Source of the DNA: an uncultured Lachnospiraceae bacterium
Lineage (GTDB): Bacteria; Bacillota; Clostridia; Lachnospirales; Lachnospiraceae
NCBI GenBank assembly: GCA_937891165.1
Contig: CALAEX010000037.1
Coordinates: forward strand, 1-10,810
Reading direction: 5' to 3'
DNA: 10,810 bases
Numbering within the stretch: position 1 is the stretch's first letter; each line of letters opens with the position of its first letter. The notes beneath the pieces are model-generated. The model was not told the DNA's origin, did no database searches, and saw only the letters and a program-made list of their open reading frames with translations. This document shows, in pieces, positions 1 to 5,615 of this stretch. Position numbers and translations under genes: made by a program.

Positions 1-1
1 A

Positions 2-54
2 GCAAATCACAATAAGGATTATTCCGTTGTGAAAACATTAGGTTCCCTCGTCCT
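2..54 (+). pseudogene. possible 3' remnant of a gene cut by the insertion sequence
   Basis: The 54 bases left of the IS read open in one plus frame (ANHNKDYSVVKTLGSLVLE...). The frame runs on into the IS and stops at 74-76, inside the terminal hairpin. One minus frame is also open over the same stretch, so coding is not proven. Nothing right of the IS (1484 onward) continues this frame in an obvious way. I do not recognise a family. It may be the cut end of a gene whose other part lies outside the window or was deleted. Confidence 0.2.
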
Positions 55-80
55 TGAACTGCACCCCAAAAGTTAGACAC
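55..80 (+). repeat. left terminal inverted repeat of the IS
   Basis: TGAACTGCACCCCAAAAGTT followed by AGACAC matches the right end at roughly 15-16 of 24 positions when the right end is inverted. The first bases, TG, are the usual IS3 terminus. The inner part also forms one arm of the hairpin at 62-95. Confidence 0.65.
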
Positions 81-95
81 AAAACTTTTGGGGTG
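62..95 (+). promoter_or_regulatory. perfect hairpin covering the transposase start region
   Basis: CACCCCAAAAGTT (62-74) pairs perfectly with AACTTTTGGGGTG (83-95) around an 8-base loop, and TTTT follows. The right arm contains GGGGTG, the only SD-like run before the ATG at 100. In RNA made by read-through from outside, the hairpin would hide this site and might also end transcription. Transcripts starting inside the loop would not carry the left arm. This protection against outside transcription is known for several IS families; for this copy it is inference. Confidence 0.65.
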
Positions 96-99
96 TTTT

Positions 100-612
100 A
101 TGTATAGACATCATAACTTTGAAGAACGATTAAATATCGTCAGTCGTTTACAATCTAGAGAGTCTCTTGAATCTTTGTGCAAAGATTTGAAAATAGACAA
201 GAAGATGGTTCGTCTTTGGTATCTGCGTTATAAAAAGTATGGAGAAGATGGTTTACGTGGTTTACGTTATTCTCATTATACAGCAGACGAAAAATTTGTG
301 ATAGTAAAGAAATTTGTAGAAAAAGGGATAACTTTGCAAGAGTTATGTCTCCAATACGATTTGAGCAGATCCACTATTAAAAGCTGGGTTCGTATGTATC
401 GTCAAGGTCTTTCACTTGAAAACCGAAAAAAGGGACGACCATTAGGTATGGCACGACCAAAGAAGAAAGAAGCACAAACAGAATTAGAGAGACTTCAGGC
501 GGAAAACCTCCGTCTGAGGGCAGAGAATGCGTTGCTAAAAAAAGTGAAGGCCTTAGTCGAGGAACAGGAAGCCCGAGCACGTCTCAATGGGCAAAAGCCA
601 TCGAGGAACTAA
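100..612 (+). CDS. IS150-type transposase OrfA (DNA-binding protein)
   Basis: This is a 170-residue IS3-family OrfA. Two helix-turn-helix regions lie at about residues 5-45 (EERLNIVSRL...) and 55-100 (ITLQELCLQYDLSRSTIKSW). A basic KKGRP stretch follows. Near the C-terminus is a leucine-zipper coiled coil (ELERLQAENLRLRAENALL) of the kind that mediates OrfA multimerisation and pairing with OrfAB. OrfA binds the terminal repeats and normally regulates transposition. I chose ATG 100 over the in-frame TTG at 88. ATG 100 gives the typical MYRHHNFEERL start and sits five bases after GGGGTG. The ORF ends within the region that is read in the -1 frame as the OrfA-OrfB linker. Confidence 0.88.
   Translation: MYRHHNFEERLNIVSRLQSRESLESLCKDLKIDKKMVRLWYLRYKKYGEDGLRGLRYSHYTADEKFVIVKKFVEKGITLQELCLQYDLSRSTIKSWVRMYRQGLSLENRKKGRPLGMARPKKKEAQTELERLQAENLRLRAENALLKKVKALVEEQEARARLNGQKPSRN
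537..543 (+). other. programmed -1 ribosomal frameshift site (A AAA AAA)
   Basis: A run of seven A's, then G, lies in the orfA frame as CTA AAA AAA GTG, directly after the zipper. Slipping back one base gives a frame that stays open from 543 through AIEELRSEYPLDLLLGLRK into orfB at 654. I checked every codon across this bridge and found no stop. The result is an OrfAB fusion of about 448 residues. IS150-group elements make their transposase this way, at a comparable A-rich site. Confidence 0.85.
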
Positions 613-653
613 GGTCAGAATATCCTCTTGACTTACTTTTAGGGTTAAGAAAG

Positions 654-1445
654 ATGGCTCGCTCTAAGTTCTATTATCACATCAAAAGGATGAAGACCAA
701 AGAGAAATATGTTCTTGAAAAGGAAGAAATCAAGAATATCTTTCATGAGCACAAAGGTCGTTATGGTTATAGACGGATAACAGCAGAGATGCGAAATAGG
801 AATTATGTCATAAACCATAAAACCGTGCAGCGCCTTATGGGTGAAATGGGTCTAAAATGCAAGATTCGTAAAGTACGCTATCGCTCCTATAGGGGAGAAA
901 TTGGTAAAGTCGCGCCCAACATTATTGACCGCGATTTTATAGCAACGTCTCCCAATCGTAAATGGGCTACAGATGTAACTCAGATAAATATTGGTTCATC
1001 CAAGTTGTATCTGTCACCTATACTTGATATGTATAATGGGGAAATAATCTCTTATAACATCTCAGATAGTCCTAACCTGGAGCAGGTGTACGATATGCTT
1101 GAAAAAGCTTTTGAGAAGTTTGACAATCTTGATGGCTTAATTCTGCATTCTGATCAGGGGTGGCAGTACCAGCACTTTGGATATCGCAAGAGGTTGGAAG
1201 AGCGTCACATCACACAAAGCATGTCAAGAAAGGGAAATTGCCTTGACAATTCAATGATGGAAAACTTCTTTGGCATATTAAAGAATGAAATGTATTATGG
1301 TCATGAAAATGAATTCAAAACTATTGACGATCTTAAGAAAGCCATTGATGATTACATTAAATGGTACAATGAAACAAGAATAAATATAAAAAGAAAAGGA
1401 TTGAGTCCTTTAGAGTATAGACAACAATCCTTCTCACAATTATAA
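654..1445 (+). CDS. IS150-type transposase OrfB, DDE integrase core (made as OrfAB)
   Basis: This is the 263-residue catalytic part of an IS3-family transposase. An HTH_21-like region (EEIKNIFHEHKGRYGYRRI) lies at about residues 23-60. The rve integrase core starts near residue 98. The catalytic triad is visible as D107 (KWATDVTQ), D167 (LHSDQGWQY) and E203 (MENFFGILK), with 35 residues between the second D and the E as expected. The usual ending with YNxxR and SPLEYR is present (YNETRINIKRKGLSPLEYR). The coding frame actually extends upstream through LRSEYPLDLLLGLRK, so the working protein is the frameshifted OrfAB product and ATG 654 is only the first in-frame ATG. No damage is seen. Confidence 0.92.
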   Translation: MARSKFYYHIKRMKTKEKYVLEKEEIKNIFHEHKGRYGYRRITAEMRNRNYVINHKTVQRLMGEMGLKCKIRKVRYRSYRGEIGKVAPNIIDRDFIATSPNRKWATDVTQINIGSSKLYLSPILDMYNGEIISYNISDSPNLEQVYDMLEKAFEKFDNLDGLILHSDQGWQYQHFGYRKRLEERHITQSMSRKGNCLDNSMMENFFGILKNEMYYGHENEFKTIDDLKKAIDDYIKWYNETRINIKRKGLSPLEYRQQSFSQL

Positions 1446-1459
1446 TATTAAATTATCTA

Positions 1460-1483
1460 GTCCAAATTATTGGGTACCCAACA
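1460..1483 (-). repeat. right terminal inverted repeat of the IS
   Basis: Read inward on the minus strand it starts TGTTGGGTACCCAATAATTT and continues GGAC. It shares the TG tip and the ACCC...A.AA.TT.GAC core with the left end, but is much less like it than is usual for a young copy. It lies 15 bases after the orfB stop. Confidence 0.55.
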
Positions 1484-1501
1484 AAATTAGGCTTTTTATT
1501 T

Positions 1502-1786
1502 TTATTCTACTCTTAAAACGGCATCAACGTTTTTAACAGTATTAAGTTGATTAATTTCGTCTAAAGCACTTCTTACTTGATTTTCACTAGTAGTATCTGT
1601 AATAAAGATATCCTCCGGAAAATTGTGGGGAACAATTCTGTCGTTAAATGCAATCTTTGGAATTTCACTATAAGGAAACAGATTGCGGAATACATTTGGG
1701 TCTTTTACATCTACTAATTCATAAATTTTTTCCTCTAAGGAAAGTAAATTGTTATGAGGATTAATATAAACTCTACGACTTTGCAT
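1502..1786 (-). pseudogene. chimeric ORF: start of a LeuA-like (HMGL) enzyme joined to an ACT-like tail
   Basis: This is a 94-codon ORF. Residues 1-66 (MQSRRVYINPHNN... to EDIFITDTT) read like the N-terminus of a clostridial 2-isopropylmalate/homocitrate-synthase-like family. In that family DTT is followed by FRDGQQ and a complete TIM barrel. Here the text switches at residue 67 to SENQVRSALDEINQLNTVKN and ends DAVLRVE, which looks like the last helix and strand of an ACT domain (as in homoserine dehydrogenase or RelA-type proteins). The barrel, metal ligands and rest of the catalytic site are missing. The junction is at about 1586-1591. The simplest reading is an in-frame deletion joining two neighbouring genes. 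It cannot be catalytic, but it has a strong promoter and an SD-like GAGAG, so a small protein may be made. The family assignment is from memory of the motifs. Confidence 0.6.
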
Positions 1787-1826
1787 TTTCGTACACTCTC
1801 TTTTCTCTCTTTTTTAATTTTGTTCT

Positions 1827-1855
1827 ATTGTATACAATTATACTTGTATTGTCAA
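1827..1855 (-). promoter_or_regulatory. strong sigma-A type promoter with a palindromic -10 region
   Basis: On the minus strand, TTGACA (1850-1855) and TACAAT (1827-1832) are separated by exactly 17 bases, a near-consensus promoter for the chimeric ORF. The -10 box is half of the perfect palindrome ATTGTATACAAT (1827-1838). Overlapping it is a second symmetric motif, GTATA-CAAT-TATAC (1830-1843). A repressor bound there would block the promoter. TTGTATACAA-like sites resemble some GntR-family operators, but the regulator is unknown. Confidence 0.7.
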
Positions 1856-1863
1856 TAAAAAAA

Positions 1864-2880
1864 TTATTTTCTCTTAGAAAGTGCAAAATCGGCATACTCT
1901 TTTGGAAGTAATCCTGTCATCATCATTTGTGACAAATAATCTTGAATGGTTTCATTTGACAAATCGGATTTTATAAGTGTAGAAAGGGTTTCTAATACTT
2001 TTTCTTTATACTGTTGAGGACTTAAAATACCATCAAAAAAAAGCATTCTTGCAATATAAATCTCTTGATAATACACACTTGCATCTGCTAAACGATTATC
2101 CTCTAAAGAAAATCTTGCTGGTAATATCTTTAGTATATGATTCACAGAACCTGAAGTACACCAAACATTTGGGGCAATCGAATATAAATTTTTCTTATAT
2201 TCATTTCGATAAGAATTTCCTTTTTGATAATACTTTGGTAATAAATTCCCAAATACCATTTGTATCATAGGATTTTCTTGCAACTCTTTATACTCTTCTG
2301 CTGGTCTTGCCATTACTCCACGTCGCACTAAAATATCTCCTATTTCATTACAAGGAAACTTAATCATTCGAGGCTTTTTATCTAATAAAAGAAAATATAA
2401 ATATACTCTATCTTTCCACATATATGCTGGACATTCAAAAATACGTTCCATTCTGCAATCATCAATTAAAATAGTAACATGTTCCTTTTTTACTTTATAT
2501 TTTACAAAAAGTTTTTTAATTTTTTTCTCATCATATTGTGCTAGTGGACTTTCTTCCTGTTGTTCTTCCTTGCTTTCTTCTTTTTTTTCTTTCTTTTCAC
2601 TAGATACCCATTCTAATGCTCCCGGCGTATCATCTTCTTCTTTTTTTCTTTTTTCACTCTTTTTCACAGATACTGACTTTTGCTCAAAAGAAGTATTCGC
2701 CAAAGTCAAACCATCTACAAAAATCATTAAAAACGCTACAATACCAAATAACTTATTTCCAAGTACAACAGCAGCAATTAGAAAACCAATTCCTGCGACA
2801 AAAAAAGCAAGCATCAAATAAAGTTTTTGTTTTGTTTTAGCACTACCATACTTTAATGTGTTAATCAATTTCTTTAACAT
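1864..2880 (-). CDS. membrane protein of unknown function with charged linker
   Basis: I do not recognise this 338-residue protein. A short basic N-terminus is followed by two hydrophobic helices at about 21-42 and 44-61, which would form a membrane hairpin. Residues 68-112 are almost entirely K, E, S and Q (KKEEDD, EKKEKKEESKEEQQEE), a flexible linker. Residues 113-338 form a soluble domain, probably cytoplasmic. It contains YDEKKIKKLFVKYKVKKEHV, an IDDCRMERIFECPAYMW stretch and a C-terminal helical part (SPQQYKEKVLETLSTLIKSD...DYLSQMMMTGLLPKEYADF). No catalytic motif is evident. The start is supported by a purine-rich GGGAGAGAGA about 5-15 bases upstream and by a promoter at 2915-2943. It is monocistronic: the next minus gene has its own promoter only 13 bases or so downstream. 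It is probably a lineage-specific clostridial protein. Confidence 0.75.
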   Translation of the reverse strand: MLKKLINTLKYGSAKTKQKLYLMLAFFVAGIGFLIAAVVLGNKLFGIVAFLMIFVDGLTLANTSFEQKSVSVKKSEKRKKEEDDTPGALEWVSSEKKEKKEESKEEQQEESPLAQYDEKKIKKLFVKYKVKKEHVTILIDDCRMERIFECPAYMWKDRVYLYFLLLDKKPRMIKFPCNEIGDILVRRGVMARPAEEYKELQENPMIQMVFGNLLPKYYQKGNSYRNEYKKNLYSIAPNVWCTSGSVNHILKILPARFSLEDNRLADASVYYQEIYIARMLFFDGILSPQQYKEKVLETLSTLIKSDLSNETIQDYLSQMMMTGLLPKEYADFALSKRK

Positions 2881-2914
2881 AGAATTCTCTCTCCCTCTCT
2901 CTTTTCTTTCGTAA

Positions 2915-2943
2915 ATTATAGAATATTTTTCCTACATTATCAA
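2915..2943 (-). promoter_or_regulatory. promoter of the unknown membrane protein gene
   Basis: On the minus strand, TTGATA (2938-2943) and a perfect TATAAT (2915-2920) are separated by 17 bases and lie about 35 bases before the ATG. The match to the housekeeping consensus is good. Confidence 0.7.
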
Positions 2944-3049
2944 GCAAAAAAGCTCCCTTACCTAATGTGAAAAATTTTTTTCAAATCGTAACCAAGACAA
3001 CCTATACTACATACTATAAGATTGTAAATAACATTTTGGAGGTTTCCAA

Positions 3050-3319
3050 ATGGGATGCTTTTCTAACTGGGGCGGCAATAGCTGCTGGATTATTATTCTT
3101 CTCTTATTATTCTGTGGTAATGGTAATAGTGGTTATGGCGATGGCTGTGGTTGCGGATGTGGCTGTGGTTCTGGCACTAACACAGGTACTATTATCGGTG
3201 GCGGTGATTGCGGATGTATTTGGATTATTTTACTCCTTCTCATCTTCTGTGGTGGCTGTGGCAATGGCGTTTCCACAAATAATAACTGTGGATGTAATAA
3301 CTGTAATACTTGCTGTTAA
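3050..3319 (+). CDS. small Gly/Cys-rich protein with two hydrophobic segments
   Basis: The 89-residue protein has 16 cysteines and about 23 glycines. It is built as two similar units. The first is SCWIIILLLLFCGNGNSG (about residues 11-28), followed by a run of GC dipeptides. The second is CIWIILLLLIFCGGCGNG, followed by NNNCGCNNCNTCC. The hydrophobic parts could cross or lie in the membrane, with Cys/Gly loops outside or clustered. Similar Firmicutes proteins are often labelled 'chorion class high-cysteine' proteins; their role is not known to me. GGAGG at 3038-3042, seven bases before the ATG, is the best SD in the area. A terminator follows directly. A longer ORF in another frame (2967-3449) covers the same bases, but it has no SD and runs through the terminator, so I prefer this frame. 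Confidence 0.78.
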   Translation: MGCFSNWGGNSCWIIILLLLFCGNGNSGYGDGCGCGCGCGSGTNTGTIIGGGDCGCIWIILLLLIFCGGCGNGVSTNNNCGCNNCNTCC

Positions 3320-3330
3320 TCTACTATTTC

Positions 3331-3372
3331 AAAAAAGAGAGAGCTTCCCTATGGGTGGCTCTCTCCTTTTTT
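3331..3372 (+). terminator. rho-independent terminator of the Gly/Cys-rich gene
   Basis: GAGAGAGC (3337-3344) pairs with GCTCTCTC (3358-3365). An inner CCC/GGG pair around TAT tightens the loop. A run of six T's follows (3367-3372) and six A's precede, so the stem can extend and it may work in both directions. It separates the small gene from the aroC promoter. Confidence 0.88.
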
Positions 3373-3385
3373 GTGATAATTTTTC

Positions 3386-3414
3386 TTGCATAAGAACGAA
3401 AATTTTTGTATACT
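3386..3414 (+). promoter_or_regulatory. aroC promoter
   Basis: TTGCAT (3386-3391) and TATACT (3409-3414) are separated by 17 bases. The predicted transcript start, near 3421, lies just before the inverted repeat at 3426-3451 and about 60 bases before the aroC ATG. Confidence 0.68.
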
Positions 3415-3425
3415 ATGATATACGC

Positions 3426-3451
3426 TATCACTTTATTGTATCAAAGTGATA
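3426..3451 (+). promoter_or_regulatory. perfect inverted repeat in the aroC leader (operator or leader hairpin)
   Basis: TATCACTTT (3426-3434) and AAAGTGATA (3443-3451) form a perfect 9-bp inverted repeat with an 8-base spacer. A third half-site, TGATA (3416-3420), forms a second symmetric pair with the first TATCA around five bases. There is no T-run after it, so it is not a terminator. Its place at the start of the transcript fits a repressor operator or a 5' leader hairpin. The binding protein is unknown. Confidence 0.55.
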
Positions 3452-3481
3452 AATTTATTATTAAGAAATGAGGTTTCCTTT

Positions 3482-4660
3482 ATGGCAGGTTCTAGTTTTG
3501 GAACTATTTTTAGAGTAACTACATTTGGAGAATCGCATGGCATTGGATTAGGTGCTGTTTTAGATGGCTGTCCTGCTGGTATTCCTATCAACGAAGAAAT
3601 TATACAACAATATTTAAATTTAAGAAAACCTGGACAAACAAAATATTCTACTCCACGAAAAGAACAAGATAACATTCGTATTTTCTCTGGAGTATTTGAG
3701 GGGAAGACAACAGGAACTCCCATTCTTCTCTTAGCACAAAATGAAACACAACGCTCACAGGATTATTCTGAAATTGCTTCTTATTATCGTCCAGGACATG
3801 CTGATTTTACATTTGATACCAAGTATGGATTCAGGGATTATCGTGGTGGTGGACGTTCCTCTGGCAGAGAAACACTAGGTCGTGTCGCTGCTGGAGCAAT
3901 TGCTATTGAATTTTTAAAACAACTGGGTATTGAAATTTGTGCTTACACAAAATCTATTGGTCCAATTTATTGTCAAAAAAATGATTATATTTCTTACTTA
4001 AGCGATGATAATTTAAAAAATGATACGACATTATTTGATTGTATTTCCAAAGAAAGTTTCAAAAATCTTTACAAACAAAAATTTCTTAGCCCTCTTTATA
4101 TGCCAGATACGGATGCTTCTTTGTTAGCAGAAGACCTATTGCAAAAAACAATGGAAGAACAAAATTCCCTTGGTGGTATGATTGAATGTGTTGTCAGTGG
4201 TATGCCAGCAGGGATAGGAGAACCTGTCTTTGAAAAATTAGATGCTTCCCTTGCCAAAGCTATGCTTTCTATTGGTGCTGTCAAAGGATTTGAACTTGGA
4301 GCAGGATTTTATGTTGCTAATTCTAAAGGGTCTGAAAATAATGATGCATTTGTTTATATTGATAACACTGTACGAAAAGTGACAAACCATGCAGGTGGAA
4401 TTCTTGGAGGAATTTCTGATGGCAGTGATATTGTATTCCGTACAGCCATCAAACCAACACCTTCTATTTTTCAAGAACAAAACACCATTAATAAGGAGAA
4501 TGAAGAAATTTCCATACAAATCAAAGGCCGACACGACCCTATCATTGTACCAAGAGCTGTTGTTGTTGTGGAATCAATGACAGCATTAACGATTGCAGAT
4601 GCTTTACTTCTAAATATGGGTTCTAAATTAGATGAAATTAAAAAATTCTATAAAAAATGA
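3482..4660 (+). CDS. aroC: chorismate synthase
   Basis: Chorismate synthase makes chorismate from 5-enolpyruvylshikimate-3-phosphate, using reduced FMN without net redox change. It is the last common step to Phe, Tyr, Trp and folate, in the cytoplasm. The 392-residue length is normal. Visible signatures are FGESHGIGLGAVLDGCPAG near the N-terminus, DYRGGGRSSGRETLGRVAAG (FMN and substrate binding) around residue 120, NHAGGILGGISDG around residue 300, and RHDPIIVPRAVVVVES near the end. I chose ATG 3482, which gives the usual MAGSSFG start and has GAGG eight bases upstream. An in-frame ATG at 3446 would begin inside the inverted repeat. It stands alone, away from other aro genes, between its own promoter and terminator. 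No defect is seen. Confidence 0.97.
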   Translation: MAGSSFGTIFRVTTFGESHGIGLGAVLDGCPAGIPINEEIIQQYLNLRKPGQTKYSTPRKEQDNIRIFSGVFEGKTTGTPILLLAQNETQRSQDYSEIASYYRPGHADFTFDTKYGFRDYRGGGRSSGRETLGRVAAGAIAIEFLKQLGIEICAYTKSIGPIYCQKNDYISYLSDDNLKNDTTLFDCISKESFKNLYKQKFLSPLYMPDTDASLLAEDLLQKTMEEQNSLGGMIECVVSGMPAGIGEPVFEKLDASLAKAMLSIGAVKGFELGAGFYVANSKGSENNDAFVYIDNTVRKVTNHAGGILGGISDGSDIVFRTAIKPTPSIFQEQNTINKENEEISIQIKGRHDPIIVPRAVVVVESMTALTIADALLLNMGSKLDEIKKFYKK

Positions 4661-4708
4661 TTAAAAAAATGGGCTTTTTGAAACAGCCCATTTTTTTAAT
4701 CATTTTTT
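4652..4708 (+). terminator. very long hairpin terminator that includes the aroC stop codon
   Basis: Bases 4652-4675 pair perfectly with 4685-4708, a 24-bp stem with a 9-base loop. The GC-rich tip is ATGGGCT/AGCCCAT, followed by T7, then AATCA and another T7. The aroC stop codon (4658-4660) is inside the left arm. Because both sides carry A and T runs, it could work in both directions, though only plus-strand genes flank it here. It ends 49 bases before the deacetylase ATG. Confidence 0.9.
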
Positions 4709-4757
4709 TGTTTCTTTTTACATAACATAAATTAAACACCAAAGCTAGGAACATTCC

Positions 4758-5615
4758 ATGAACACTAATAAATTGATTCGTATTCTTTGTGTCTTACTTC
4801 TTATATCCTTAACAAGACTATTTATAACAAAAACAATCCCTTTTCTTTCTGCAAACAATGCTGCTTTTTCTAAAGAAGTTCTTGCCACTTTACAAGAAAC
4901 TTCTAGTTTCTCTACTGATACAAATACTCCCGATTATGTAAATGCTTTCCCAGAACTATATGCCTATGAAGAAACTCTCGTTTCTACCTCCTCTGAAATA
5001 GAAAAAACAGTTTACCTAACATTTGATGATGGTCCTAGTAAAAATACAGAAAAAATACTGGATACTTTAAAAAAATACAACGCAAAAGCCACTTTCTTTG
5101 TCATTGGAGACAACCTAACAGAAGAAAAAATTAGCTATATGAAACGTGCCATTGAAGAAGGACATATGATTGGTTTACATACTTATTCCCATGACTATAC
5201 TAAAATTTATTCTTCTGTTACTGACTTTCTTTCCGATTATGATAAACTACGGCAAGTGTTATTAGAAACTTTAAACTACTCTCCTACGATTTTTCGCTTT
5301 CCTGGTGGAAGCTATTGCTCCTATAGTTCTTGCATTCGAGAAGAGTTAATTTCTGAAATGACAAGAAGAGGATACACTTATTATGACTGGAATGTAAGTG
5401 CAGAAGACTCGGTTGGCACAGTTACAGCCTACTCTATCAACAGCAATATTTTTCCTAAAATATATAAGATATCCTCTCCTGTTATTTTAATGCATGACTC
5501 TGCCACAAACCGCCTCACAGCAGAACTACTACCCGATATTATAGAAGAACTACAAACAAATGGCTATTCGTTTGAAACATTAGAATTACGAGAGCCATTA
5601 CACTTTGGAGAATAA
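4758..5615 (+). CDS. polysaccharide deacetylase (NodB/CE4), probably acting on peptidoglycan
   Basis: This 285-residue carbohydrate esterase removes acetyl groups from N-acetylated sugars, most likely cell-wall glycan. A basic start plus a hydrophobic helix at about 5-24 acts as signal peptide or membrane anchor, placing the enzyme outside the cell. A ~60-residue Ser/Thr-rich stretch follows. The NodB domain (about 83-278) has all five CE4 motifs: TFDDGP (88-93), HTYSHD (141-146, zinc ligands H141 and H145), RFPGGS (180-185), DWN (210-212) and LMHD (244-247). AGGA seven bases before ATG 4758 supports the start. The family includes PdaA-like spore-cortex and PgdA-like vegetative enzymes; the sequence alone does not say which. 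Its stop codon touches the stop of the convergent rhaD, and no terminator lies between them. Confidence 0.92.
   Translation: MNTNKLIRILCVLLLISLTRLFITKTIPFLSANNAAFSKEVLATLQETSSFSTDTNTPDYVNAFPELYAYEETLVSTSSEIEKTVYLTFDDGPSKNTEKILDTLKKYNAKATFFVIGDNLTEEKISYMKRAIEEGHMIGLHTYSHDYTKIYSSVTDFLSDYDKLRQVLLETLNYSPTIFRFPGGSYCSYSSCIREELISEMTRRGYTYYDWNVSAEDSVGTVTAYSINSNIFPKIYKISSPVILMHDSATNRLTAELLPDIIEELQTNGYSFETLELREPLHFGE

Larger units (their letters stand above)
55..1483 (+). mobile_element. IS3-family insertion sequence, IS150 group, apparently intact
   Basis: The element is about 1.43 kb, the usual size for the IS150 group. It carries orfA with two helix-turn-helix regions and a leucine zipper, and orfB with a DDE integrase core in the -1 frame. 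The left end begins TGAACTGCACCCCAAAAGTT. The right end, read inward, begins TGTTGGGTACCCAATAATTT. Both share a core of ACCC followed by an A/T-rich stretch and GAC, and both end in TG/CA as in this family. The ends are inferred by hand and could be off by a few bases. No 3-4 bp target duplication is visible (cct on the left, aaa on the right), which suggests rearrangement after insertion. Both frames are intact, so it may still be active. Confidence 0.85.

Noticed and set aside
88..99. TTG start for orfA
   Set aside because: It is inside the right arm of the hairpin and would use no SD; ATG 100 gives the normal family start.
2049..2840. Several plus-strand ORFs over the membrane protein gene
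   Set aside because: They are shadows of the minus-strand gene. Their Ser/Phe-rich text comes from the lysine/glutamate codons of the linker.
2945..2985. Poly-A/poly-T stretch as a terminator
   Set aside because: GAAAAATTTTTTTC is symmetric but has no GC stem or loop, so it is only an A/T tract.
2955..3000. Promoter for the Gly/Cys-rich gene (AAGACA ... TATAAG)
   Set aside because: The spacing is only 15 bases and the -35 match is poor. A promoter must exist in 2967-3035, but I cannot place it with confidence.
3151..3175. GGATGT/GGCTGT tandem-like run as a microsatellite or CRISPR-like repeat
   Set aside because: It is simply the Gly-Cys codon run of the small protein, with no spacers or regular unit beyond the dipeptide.
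2967..3449. 160-codon plus-strand ORF rich in Val and Ala
   Set aside because: It overlaps the Gly/Cys-rich gene in another frame, has no SD, reads through the terminator hairpin at 3331-3372 and into the aroC leader repeat. Its hydrophobic text is what the GC-dipeptide codons give out of frame.
3446..3481. Upstream in-frame ATG for aroC
   Set aside because: It lies within the inverted repeat, lacks an SD, and would add residues (MINLLLRNEVSF) that chorismate synthases do not have.
4708..4736. Promoter for the deacetylase (TTGTTT ... ATTAAA)
   Set aside because: Both boxes are weak and the region is AT-rich enough to give such matches by chance.
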